Of a stretch of DNA of 39,489 nucleotides, positions 1 to 6,759 are shown piece after piece. The notes beneath the pieces were generated by a model. It made no database searches and was not told the origin of the DNA. It worked only from the letters and a program-made list of their open reading frames with translations. The stretch comes from Thermoanaerobaculia bacterium (lineage in GTDB: Bacteria > Acidobacteriota > Thermoanaerobaculia > Gp7-AA8): contig JADGNY010000060.1 of NCBI GenBank assembly GCA_017883235.1, forward strand, positions 1 to 39,489, written 5' to 3'. Within the stretch, counting starts at the first letter, position 1. Every line of letters starts with the position of its first letter. A program made the position numbers and the translations under genes.

Positions 1-270
1 CTATGCATATCCCGCGTCGATCTAAATAGTTCCGAGATCGAACTATTTAGTTCCGAGATCGAACTATTTAGTTCCGAGATCGAACTATTTAGTTCCGAGG
101 CCGAACTATTTAGTTCCGAGGCCGAACTATTTAGTTCCGAAGCGGAACTATTTAGCTCCGAGGCTGAACTATTTAGTTCCGAAGCCGAACTATTTAGTTC
201 CGAGGCCGAGCTTTGCATATCCGCCCTCGAACTTTGCATATCAGAAGTCGAGATGTGCCGATCTGAAATC
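1..270. repeat. 21-bp tandem array, type A (12 full units plus one partial)
   Basis: Units of exactly 21 bp run from 19 to 270, preceded by an 18-bp partial unit at the window edge. Units at 19-207 share the core GAACTATTTAGTTC, which is an inverted repeat (GAACTA / TAGTTC) around a 2-bp centre; the first of them is degenerate. Units at 208-249, and the partial unit at 1-18, carry a GCATATC core instead, so a second subtype flanks the first. The array is open in frame 1 up to TAA at 301-303 and would read as ELFSSEA-type heptads. The AT-rich codons (CTA, TTT, AGT) are unlike neighbouring genes, and any stop-free 21-bp unit stays open. I regard it as non-coding, but the 3' end of a coiled-coil gene cannot be excluded at the window edge. 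Confidence 0.9.
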
Positions 271-424
271 GATCGATCGAGCCTCTGGCCCACCCCTGCG
301 TAACCCTTCGGGCACCTGCTGCGTCGAAAGTTTGGATCACCGGTGTAACCAACTCGGCAGCGTGTTCGCTGCCGGCGCGACGAGTCGATGTAGACGTTCT
401 CAACCCGAACAGTGAGGTGTCACC

Positions 425-1075
425 ATGACCGACCAACCCGGAAACCCCGACAACCCCGGCGCCCCAACCCCAACGCCTGCCGACGTATCCCCGGAAACAC
501 TGGCAGCGAAACTGACCGCCCTTCTCGACCAGTTCGAAAGCCTCGTTCCGGGCTTTCAGCCGCACGAGGCCAGCGACATACGCCGCGTAGCGGCCGCGGC
601 CCGCTTTGGCAACGACCTGATTCAGCCGATGATCACTGCTGTGACCTCGTTCGCGCCCGCCGCCGAGCGGAAGGTGTTCGACGCCGACCGCGGAAAGCTG
701 GCGGTTCAGGCCGATGACGCCCTCCGCCCAGTTGCACACCGTCTCTCTGCCCTCCTCGACGGCTTTGCATTCACGCTCGACAACAACCTCGCCGTGTCCG
801 GCACGGAAGCCCTGCAAGCCTACGCATGGGCCAAGCATTTTGCGAAGAGCCCCGAGGGCGCCGGTCTCCGTCCGTACCTGGCCATCATGCAGCGCGCGGT
901 CCGCAAGACCATCAACCTGCGCAAAGCCCCCGTCTCGAAGGCCGCCCCGCCGGCGACGCCCCCCGTCCAGGGATTCCTTGCCCCGAACCTCGCCTCCCGC
1001 CACACCACCCCCGATGACGACCTCCCCGACGATTTCCGCAATGCCCTCGACGCCGTCAGCGAAGACGAGGACTGA
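425..1075 (+). CDS. Conserved-looking protein of unknown function, 216 aa
   Basis: The ATG is preceded by GAGGTG at 414-419 with 5-nt spacing, a good Shine-Dalgarno that fixes the start. There is no signal peptide and no membrane segment. The N-terminus (residues 1-20) is Pro/Asn-rich and probably disordered, the middle (about 25-170) is predicted helical and alanine-rich, and the C-terminus is very acidic (ends DAVSEDED). I recognise no family. It lies downstream of the 21-bp array and converges with the small membrane-protein gene at 1151-1444. Codon use is typical of the GC-rich genome, which supports it being real; function is unknown. Confidence 0.75.
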   Translation: MTDQPGNPDNPGAPTPTPADVSPETLAAKLTALLDQFESLVPGFQPHEASDIRRVAAAARFGNDLIQPMITAVTSFAPAAERKVFDADRGKLAVQADDALRPVAHRLSALLDGFAFTLDNNLAVSGTEALQAYAWAKHFAKSPEGAGLRPYLAIMQRAVRKTINLRKAPVSKAAPPATPPVQGFLAPNLASRHTTPDDDLPDDFRNALDAVSEDED

Positions 1076-1089
1076 CCTGTAACGCCGCT

Positions 1090-1116
1090 GCCCCTCGCCC
1101 GTTATGGGCGGGGGGC
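1090..1116. terminator. Hairpin between convergent genes
   Basis: An 11-bp GC stem (left arm 1090-1100, right arm 1106-1116, loop GTTAT) with one G-T wobble lies 14 bp after the stop of the 425-1075 gene and 34 bp before the stop of the convergent gene. There is no clear T-tract, so it is at best a weak intrinsic terminator. Confidence 0.4.
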
Positions 1117-1150
1117 GGGGGCTCCATTTGGAAGGCCGTGGCCCGACTCT

Positions 1151-1444
1151 TCACTTCGCGCTATCCGGCCCGCCCGGAATCTTGATCGGTCCCTGCTTGA
1201 GGTCTTCCTTGATGATCAGATCGAGGAAGAACTCGCGGACGCCGTCTTTGCCGCGGAGGCGGAAGACGCGCGCCACTTCATGCGGCTTCAGCTTGATGCC
1301 GGTCATCGTCTGGAGGTACTGGCAGAAGACCACGGCACGTGACCGGAACGAGACGATGAGGATGACCAGGAGCACACCCGCGAAGACGAGCAACATCGTC
1401 GCGGCGAGCGACAGTTCGCTGATGAGCGACTTCAAAATGTTCAT
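1151..1444 (-). CDS. Small single-pass membrane protein, 97 aa
   Basis: The reading frame extends upstream to 1510, but the ATG at 1444 is chosen because the hydrophobic segment begins shortly after it and the longer version would run into the divergent dinB-like gene. One transmembrane helix (about residues 9-31, rich in Leu, Val and Ile) is followed by a basic, probably cytosolic tail of about 65 residues. I recognise no family. It is divergent from the DinB-family gene, whose start is 55 bp away, so the two may share a control region. Confidence 0.6.
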   Translation of the reverse strand: MNILKSLISELSLAATMLLVFAGVLLVILIVSFRSRAVVFCQYLQTMTGIKLKPHEVARVFRLRGKDGVREFFLDLIIKEDLKQGPIKIPGGPDSAK

Positions 1445-1485
1445 TGCGAGACCCGTGGCGATGCTACCACGCGGGCGACAGTGGT

Positions 1486-1491
1486 TACACT
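1486..1491 (+). promoter_or_regulatory. Candidate -10 (TACACT) 8 nt before dinB-like start
   Basis: TACACT matches TANNNT and sits 8 nt upstream of the ATG at 1500, where no Shine-Dalgarno is visible. Transcription from it would give a leaderless or nearly leaderless mRNA. It is one of eight such sites in the window. Confidence 0.35.
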
Positions 1492-1499
1492 TCGCACCT

Positions 1500-2018
1500 A
1501 TGCCCAACACTCGCCCGCAACCCGACGAATACTCACCGCATCACGAGCAGTACGTCTCCCTCATCGAAGGGCCGATCCTTGACGAACTGGCCGCCGGCCG
1601 GGAAAGCATTCGGCAGCTCATCGACCAGGTCCCGGAGGAACGCGGCGGCTTTCGATACGCGGAACGGAAGTGGACGATCCGCGAAGTCATCGGTCACACG
1701 GCCGACGCGGAACGGATTCACACCTTTCGCGCGCTGACGTTCGCCCGTAACGACGCCATCGAGCTTCCGAAGTGGGGACCCGACGCCTACGCCGCCGCGG
1801 CCGACTTCAACGCGCGAAGCGTCAGGAGTCTCGTCGAAGAAGAGCTGGCCGTTCGCGACGCCACGATCGTTCTCTTTTCAAGCCTGCCGGCGGAAGCATG
1901 GGCGCGCGAGGGGACGGTCTCCGGCAAGCGCCTGACCGTTCGCGCCATCGCCTACATCGCCACCGGGCACGTGAAGCGCCACCTGAACGTGCTGCGGGAG
2001 CGGTACGGCGTGGGGTAG
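1500..2018 (+). CDS. DinB superfamily protein
   Basis: This 172-aa protein has the size and layout of the DinB/YfiT-like superfamily: a four-helix bundle binding one metal ion through three histidines. The candidate ligands are H66 (in REVIGHTADAERI) and H157/H161 (in ATGHVKRHL near the C-terminus), the standard spacing. Some members are thiol-dependent transferases (bacillithiol or mycothiol) or damage-induced proteins; the sequence does not say which reaction this one performs. The ATG at 1500 is chosen because homologous sequence begins there; the open frame upstream is antisense to the 1151-1444 gene. No signal peptide, so cytosolic. Confidence 0.85.
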   Translation: MPNTRPQPDEYSPHHEQYVSLIEGPILDELAAGRESIRQLIDQVPEERGGFRYAERKWTIREVIGHTADAERIHTFRALTFARNDAIELPKWGPDAYAAAADFNARSVRSLVEEELAVRDATIVLFSSLPAEAWAREGTVSGKRLTVRAIAYIATGHVKRHLNVLRERYGVG

Positions 2019-2106
2019 CCGGCACGGCCGGCAGCGTTGGTTGCCCAAGGCTCCGCCATCAGTGGCGACTGATCGACGAATCCACGAATCCACCGATCCA
2101 CTACGG

Positions 2107-2112
2107 TAAAGT
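2107..2112 (+). promoter_or_regulatory. Candidate -10 (TAAAGT) 6 nt before clpS
   Basis: TAAAGT lies 6 nt before the clpS ATG and no Shine-Dalgarno is present. This is consistent with leaderless transcription. Confidence 0.35.
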
Positions 2113-2118
2113 ACCCCG

Positions 2119-2430
2119 ATGCTCCCCCTCGCAGAGCTCGACGAAGCACCGGTCGCAGAGGCCGAAAAGAAAAGCGAGGAACCGTCGCTGTTCAAGGTCC
2201 TGCTCCACAACGACGACTACACCACGATGGAGTTCGTCGTCTGGATTCTGGAGTCGGTTTTCAACATGCCCGAAGAACAGGCCGTCCAGGTCATGCTCAA
2301 CGTCCACATCCAGGGAGTGGGGGTGGCCGGCTTCTACACCTACGAAGTGGCGGAGATGAAAGTCGAAAAAACCATCGCTCTGGCCCGCGAGCAGGAGTTC
2401 CCGCTCCTGGCCACGATGGAGCCGGCGTGA
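2119..2430 (+). CDS. clpS: ATP-dependent Clp protease adaptor ClpS
   Basis: ClpS binds proteins with destabilising N-terminal residues (Leu, Phe, Tyr, Trp) and delivers them to ClpA(P), the bacterial N-degron pathway. The 103-aa product has the full ClpS fold. The N-degron pocket is intact: N31-D32-D33-Y34-T35 and M37 correspond to E. coli N34-D35-D36-Y37-T38 and M40, and H63 (NVHIQG) corresponds to H66. The first 20 residues form the usual flexible acidic N-terminal extension needed for ClpA engagement. clpA lies about 1.9 kb downstream on the same strand but is separated by an opposite-strand secreted-protein gene, so the two are not in one operon. No Shine-Dalgarno is visible. Confidence 0.97.
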   Translation: MLPLAELDEAPVAEAEKKSEEPSLFKVLLHNDDYTTMEFVVWILESVFNMPEEQAVQVMLNVHIQGVGVAGFYTYEVAEMKVEKTIALAREQEFPLLATMEPA

Positions 2431-2513
2431 TCATGCGATAGCGCGAGCGCGCGGAGCGCTGGCGTCTCGCCGCTGACTGGAGTTAACGACGCCGCGATAG
2501 CGGCTCAAAGAGG

Positions 2514-2754
2514 GTAGCCAGAGGGGCGAGCGCCTTTTGCGAGCACCTCTGGTTACATGTGCGTTGAAATTGTGCCGCGTCAGCGGCACTGGATGAGTGC
2601 GACGAATGACGATTGCGACGACTTCCAGTGCCGCTGACGCGGCACCAAACCACGACAATCTCTTTACCAGGGGTGCTCGCAAAAAACGCTCGCACCCCTG
2701 GCTACCGTCTCGTTGCCGCTAACGCGGCAAAAAGCAGCGGCGGGTTGCCGCTGC
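2514..2754. repeat. Cluster of nested REP-like palindromes
   Basis: The gap 2431-2785 has no gene but is densely palindromic. A perfect 21-bp inverted repeat (2572-2592 against 2625-2645) is nested inside a longer imperfect one (from GTAGCCAGAGGGGCGAG at 2514 to CACCCCTGGCTAC ending at 2705). Each outer arm itself folds into a hairpin (CCAGGGGTGC...GCACCCCTGG on the right). Two further hairpins follow: TTGCCGC-TAAC-GCGGCAA (2713-2730) and GCAGCGGC-GGGTT-GCCGCTGC (2734-2754). This arrangement resembles bacterial REP/BIME clusters. It lies between clpS and a convergent gene and may also terminate transcription. Confidence 0.85.
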
Positions 2755-2785
2755 GTACGTACGAGCGTTTGGAGTCTGGCTCACC

Positions 2786-3997
2786 TCAATGCCGAACGGC
2801 GTGATGGCGCGAGGGTGGCGGGGGTGGCGGCGGCGGTGGTGGCGGCGGCGGATCCACAGCGGGACTCACATGGACGATGCGCGACGTCGTCGTGCCGCAC
2901 GGCGTCGTTGCGGTGACGAAGTAGTTGTGCGGCGTCGTGATCGGCACCGTCGCATACTTCGGACCGCTTCCAACGTTGTTCTGCGCGCCGTCGGCATCGA
3001 ACCATTCGTAGTCGACGTCGCCGAGGGCCGTCGACTCCACGGTCAGCAACGCGTTGGCATTGCGCGGAACGACGACGTCCTCGGGCTGTTTGGTGATGAT
3101 CGGGATCAGGCAGCCGGAGCGGTTGCAGTCGAGGGCAAGCGTGTACTGTCCGATCCCGTGCGCGTTCCCCGAGGTCACCACGATGTCGTAGAAGTCTGTG
3201 TGAGGCACGGAGAAGGACATCGTATCGGTGGTTGCGTTCAAAGCCGATGACTGGGCCAGCGCCGCAGATGATTGCGAAAACTCGAAGACGCCAAACTGTG
3301 GATCGAAAGCGCTCGACGTGAGATGTATGTTCAGCGTATCGCCGGCCACTCCCCAGACGCGGTACATCGCGTAGACGCGCGTCGGATCGGAAGCGGCGAC
3401 GCAGCTCAGCGACGACAGATCCCACGTTGCCTGCTGCCCGCAGAGGAGATCCTGTTCGACGCAGGCGAGCTGCGGCGAAGGAGGCGGCGAGGTGTCGCAG
3501 TTCATTTCGAAAAGATACTGACCGGCGGCGAAACGGTCATTCGTCCCCGCCTGAATCCTCCACGTCCCCTGCACGGGCAGGAAGTAGCGGACGGTGGCAG
3601 CAACGCCGCCCGAGATCAGCGGCGAGAGCGATGTGTCGGACGGCGGCGGGACGAAACCGATCCAGGCGTTGGTGTAGTTTGGGTCGAGCGGACGGACGGT
3701 CGCCGTCACCAAGTCCTGGGCATTGCCCTGAAAAACGAATTCGTCGTAGAGCGTGATGTTTGCCGCCAGGCAATCGCCGCCGGCCAGTATTCCGCGGACG
3801 TCGGTATTGCACGAGACTGGGGTCGAGCCACACCCTTCCAGCAAGGGAACCGGTTGCCGCACCGCGGCACCCACCGTCGCCGGACGGGGATGAGGCGCTG
3901 GGAGGACGATGTCCGCCGGGCCTGACGCCGCAGCTTCCGCCGCGACTCCCATGCCGAGGGATACAACACTGAACAGCGCCATGCGAGCAAATCGCAT
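2786..3997 (-). CDS. Secreted Ig-like domain protein with polyproline tail
   Basis: The 403-aa product starts with a clear signal peptide (MRFARMALFSVVSLGMGVAA, cleavage near residue 24). The frame stays open far upstream through clpA antisense, but the ATG at 3997 is chosen because it begins the signal peptide. The middle (about 50-290) has beta-sandwich, pre-peptidase-like patterns with paired cysteines. Residues about 300-380 look like a bacterial Ig-like domain (QPEDVVVPRNANALLTVES ... YFVTATTPCGTTTS). The protein ends in an uninterrupted run of about 13 prolines followed by SRHHAVRH, odd for a C-terminus and possibly a repeat slip that removed a further domain. Likely exported; ligand unknown. 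It sits between clpS and clpA on the opposite strand. Confidence 0.8.
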   Translation of the reverse strand: MRFARMALFSVVSLGMGVAAEAAASGPADIVLPAPHPRPATVGAAVRQPVPLLEGCGSTPVSCNTDVRGILAGGDCLAANITLYDEFVFQGNAQDLVTATVRPLDPNYTNAWIGFVPPPSDTSLSPLISGGVAATVRYFLPVQGTWRIQAGTNDRFAAGQYLFEMNCDTSPPPSPQLACVEQDLLCGQQATWDLSSLSCVAASDPTRVYAMYRVWGVAGDTLNIHLTSSAFDPQFGVFEFSQSSAALAQSSALNATTDTMSFSVPHTDFYDIVVTSGNAHGIGQYTLALDCNRSGCLIPIITKQPEDVVVPRNANALLTVESTALGDVDYEWFDADGAQNNVGSGPKYATVPITTPHNYFVTATTPCGTTTSRIVHVSPAVDPPPPPPPPPPPPPSRHHAVRH

Positions 3998-4297
3998 CGT
4001 CAACTCTGAGTCTCCAGTTCGGGGCGGTGGAGCAGCACCGGATACCGCCAAGCGGTTTCCTTCGTTGTGCTTCCTGCGTGATACGTCCCGAGCATAATAC
4101 TTGAAAGCGGCCATAAAAAACGAGTTATCTGTAGTGAGCGAACCGCGATTACGTCCGCCCGGTGCCGAAATCCTGACGCTCGGGTTGTGGTTCTGTTCGC
4201 CGAACGTGGCCGCGGGGTCTCGAAGTTGCGATGATCTTTTGACTGAGAACCGCGAGACTGCGAGACTGCAAGACCGCGAGACCGATCGCAAAAACTC
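3998..4297. other. Divergent intergenic region before clpA
   Basis: This 300-bp gap separates the secreted Ig-like gene (leftward) from clpA (rightward) and must hold both promoters. On the minus strand TATTAT (4094-4099) is a possible -10 for the secreted gene, without a convincing -35. On the plus side the only clear structure is an 8-bp tandem repeat just before clpA. Confidence 0.4.
4249..4288 (+). repeat. Five 8-bp tandem units in the clpA leader
   Basis: ACCGCGAG, ACTGCGAG, ACTGCAAG, ACCGCGAG and ACCGATCG follow each other without a gap and end 9 bp before the clpA ATG, covering the position where a Shine-Dalgarno would be. No purine-rich ribosome site is visible there. Confidence 0.8.
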
Positions 4298-6550
4298 ATG
4301 ATCGCCCGTCAACTTCAGAAATCGTTTGAATTCGCTCTCCATGAGGCGTTGAAACGCCGCCATGAATACGTGACGCTCGAACATCTCCTCTATGCCCTGC
4401 TGCACGATCGCGACGTCCTCGACGTCATCCGTGCCTGCGGCGGCGACGTCGACGTCCTCCGCAAGCAGCTCGACGACTTCATGAACCGGACGCTCGAACA
4501 GTTGCCGGACGACGCCGAGGTCCAGCCGGTGCTGACGGCGATGCTGCAGCGCATCGTGCAATACGCGCAGCTCCACGCGCAATCGTCGGGACAGAAGGAA
4601 GTCGATACCGGCCAGATGCTGGCGGCGATCTATCAGGCCGAGCGTTCCCAGGCCGTCTACCTCCTGCGCAGTCAGGGAGTGAACAAGCTCGACGTGCTGC
4701 AATACCTGTCGCACGGCATCAGCAAAGACACCCCCGCGCCGAAGCCGGCCTTCGCCGGCGATGAGGAAGGGGCGGCCGAGCAGACCGGCGATCCGCTGAA
4801 GCTGTTCGCCGTCAATCTCAACGAGCGCGCCGAAAAGGGAGAGATCGATCCGCTCATCGGCCGCGGCCCGGAGCTGGAGCGGACCGTCCAGATCCTCTGC
4901 CGGCGCAGGAAGAACAACCCGCTGTTCGTCGGTGAGCCGGGCGTCGGCAAGACTGCCATCGCCGAGGGGCTGGCGCTCAAGATCATCAAACACGAAGCGC
5001 CGGCGGTACTGAAAAACGCCGTGGTCTGGTCGCTCGACATGGGCGCCGTACTGGCCGGGACGAAGTATCGCGGCGAGTTCGAACAGCGCCTCAAGGCCGT
5101 CGTTACGGCGTTGCTGGCCAAGCCGGATGCCATCCTCTTCATCGATGAGATCCACACCATCGTCGGTGCCGGCGCCGTAAGCGGCGGGACGATGGACGCG
5201 TCGAACATTCTCAAACCGGCCATCGCTTCCGGGAAACTGCGTTGCATCGGCTCGACGACCTACGCCGAGTACAAGTCATCCTTCGAGCGCGACCGCGCCC
5301 TGGCCCGCCGCTTCCAGAAGATCGAGATCGGCGAGCCGAGCGTCGAGGAGACCATCGAGATCCTCAAAGGGCTGAAGTCGTATTACGAGAAACACCACAA
5401 CGTCGCCTTCTCCGACGACGCCATCAAACTGGCCGCCGAGCTGTCGGCGAAATACATGCACGACCGCCACCTTCCCGACAAAGCCATCGATGTTCTCGAT
5501 GAGGCGGGATCGCGCGCGCGCATCATTGCGTCAAACGTCACGGGCGTTGCCGAGGCCTCATCGCCCGTTCCCATCGGCATCGACGACATCGAGTACGTCG
5601 TGGCCCGTATGGCCAAGATTCCACCGCGGACGGTGGCTGTATCGGAGAAGGAACGGCTGCAGGGTCTCGACGCCGATCTGAAGCGCGTCATCTACGGCCA
5701 GGATCACGCCGTCGATCAGGTCGTCAACGCCATCAAGATCTCGCGCTCCGGCCTTGGCCATCCCGAGAAGCCGGTCGGCTCGTTCCTCTTCTCCGGACCG
5801 ACCGGCGTCGGCAAAACAGAGCTTGCCCGGCAGCTCGCCCTTTCCCTCGGCATCGAGTTCATCCGCTTCGATATGTCGGAGTACATGGAGTCGCACACCG
5901 TCTCGCGCCTCATCGGCGCGCCGCCCGGATACGTCGGCTTCGACCAGGGGGGGCTGCTCACTGACGCCATCACCAAGACGCCCTACGCGGTCCTGGTGCT
6001 CGACGAGATCGAGAAGGCGCATCCGAATCTCTTCTCGATACTCTTACAAGTCATGGATCACGCCACGCTGACGGACAACAACGGCAAGAAGGCCGACTTC
6101 CGCAACGTCATCCTGATCATGACCACGAACGCGGGCGCGCGGGAGATGAGCGATTCGTCGATGGGCTTCGGCAACACCAGCGGGGCGAAGGGGAAAGGGC
6201 GCGGCGCGATCGAGCGGACGTTCACCCCCGAGTTCCGCAACCGCATGGACGCCTGGATCGCTTTCGAGCCGTTGTCGTTCGAGACCACCGAGCGCGTGGT
6301 CGACAAGTTCATCGACGAGCTCCGCGTGCAGTTGCGAGCGAAGAACGTGACCCTCGAGCTGACCGAGCCCGCCCGCGCCTGGCTGGCGAAGAACGGCTAC
6401 GACCCATCGTTCGGCGCGCGGCCGATGGCACGGCTGATTCATTCGAAGATCAAAGAGCCGCTGGTGGATGCGATCCTGTTTGGAAAACTGCAGGATGGTG
6501 GAAACGTCGTCGTGAGCGCAAGCGGCGAAACGCTCACGCTGGCGTACTAG
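4298..6550 (+). CDS. clpA: ATP-dependent Clp protease ATP-binding subunit ClpA
   Basis: ClpA is the hexameric unfoldase that feeds substrates to ClpP and accepts N-degron substrates from ClpS. The 750-aa length is typical. Order: Clp N-domain (about 1-145, two repeats), AAA+ module 1 with Walker A GEPGVGKT (212-219) and Walker B ILFIDEIHT (D283-E284), AAA+ module 2 with Walker A GPTGVGKTE (from G500) and Walker B VLVLDEIEK (D569-E570), arginine-finger region FTPEFRNRMD, and the C-terminal D2-small domain. There is no ClpB-type coiled-coil middle domain, which separates it from ClpB. The ClpP-docking loop reads M622-G623-F624 where E. coli ClpA has IGL. No clpP is in the window. Confidence 0.97.
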   Translation: MIARQLQKSFEFALHEALKRRHEYVTLEHLLYALLHDRDVLDVIRACGGDVDVLRKQLDDFMNRTLEQLPDDAEVQPVLTAMLQRIVQYAQLHAQSSGQKEVDTGQMLAAIYQAERSQAVYLLRSQGVNKLDVLQYLSHGISKDTPAPKPAFAGDEEGAAEQTGDPLKLFAVNLNERAEKGEIDPLIGRGPELERTVQILCRRRKNNPLFVGEPGVGKTAIAEGLALKIIKHEAPAVLKNAVVWSLDMGAVLAGTKYRGEFEQRLKAVVTALLAKPDAILFIDEIHTIVGAGAVSGGTMDASNILKPAIASGKLRCIGSTTYAEYKSSFERDRALARRFQKIEIGEPSVEETIEILKGLKSYYEKHHNVAFSDDAIKLAAELSAKYMHDRHLPDKAIDVLDEAGSRARIIASNVTGVAEASSPVPIGIDDIEYVVARMAKIPPRTVAVSEKERLQGLDADLKRVIYGQDHAVDQVVNAIKISRSGLGHPEKPVGSFLFSGPTGVGKTELARQLALSLGIEFIRFDMSEYMESHTVSRLIGAPPGYVGFDQGGLLTDAITKTPYAVLVLDEIEKAHPNLFSILLQVMDHATLTDNNGKKADFRNVILIMTTNAGAREMSDSSMGFGNTSGAKGKGRGAIERTFTPEFRNRMDAWIAFEPLSFETTERVVDKFIDELRVQLRAKNVTLELTEPARAWLAKNGYDPSFGARPMARLIHSKIKEPLVDAILFGKLQDGGNVVVSASGETLTLAY

Positions 6551-6609
6551 GCCAGCCACGGCCGGCTGCGCAGGGCTTCGCCACGATCGTCGTTCTACTT
6601 GAGTGATCT

Positions 6610-6688
6610 TTGACAACGGTCTCATTTAAGTCCATATGTACTCATCACACGGCGAGAAGAGCATGCGGTGTCTGCACGTGAAGACACC
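6610..6688 (+). promoter_or_regulatory. Possible promoter and leader hairpin of the LRR gene
   Basis: A perfect TTGACA (6610-6615) is followed at ordinary distance only by poor -10 matches (CATATG or TATGTA around 6633-6640). Downstream, GGTGTCT (6667-6673) and AGACACC (6682-6688) form a 7-bp hairpin with an 8-nt loop in the presumed leader. I match neither to a known riboswitch. Confidence 0.3.
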
Positions 6689-6759
6689 CGGCGATGACCA
6701 GAATCCTCTCTCCGAAGGAACACGGTGTTTGGCGCACCGGCGCCGGGACGGAGGCAGAG

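Noticed and set aside
1-303. Array A as the end of a heptad-repeat coding gene
   Set aside because: Stop-free 21-bp units stay open automatically and the codons are AT-rich and atypical; kept only as a possibility because the window begins here.
194-1003. 269-codon minus-strand frame over the first gene
   Set aside because: Low-complexity Gly/Arg-rich shadow; the plus-strand gene has a good ribosome site.
3998-5155. Long upstream extension of the secreted Ig-like gene
   Set aside because: It runs antisense through the clpA N-domain and lacks protein-like features; the signal peptide sets the start at 3997.
6667-6688. Leader hairpin of the LRR gene as a c-di-GMP riboswitch
   Set aside because: The stem is present but the conserved core of the GEMM-type aptamers is not.
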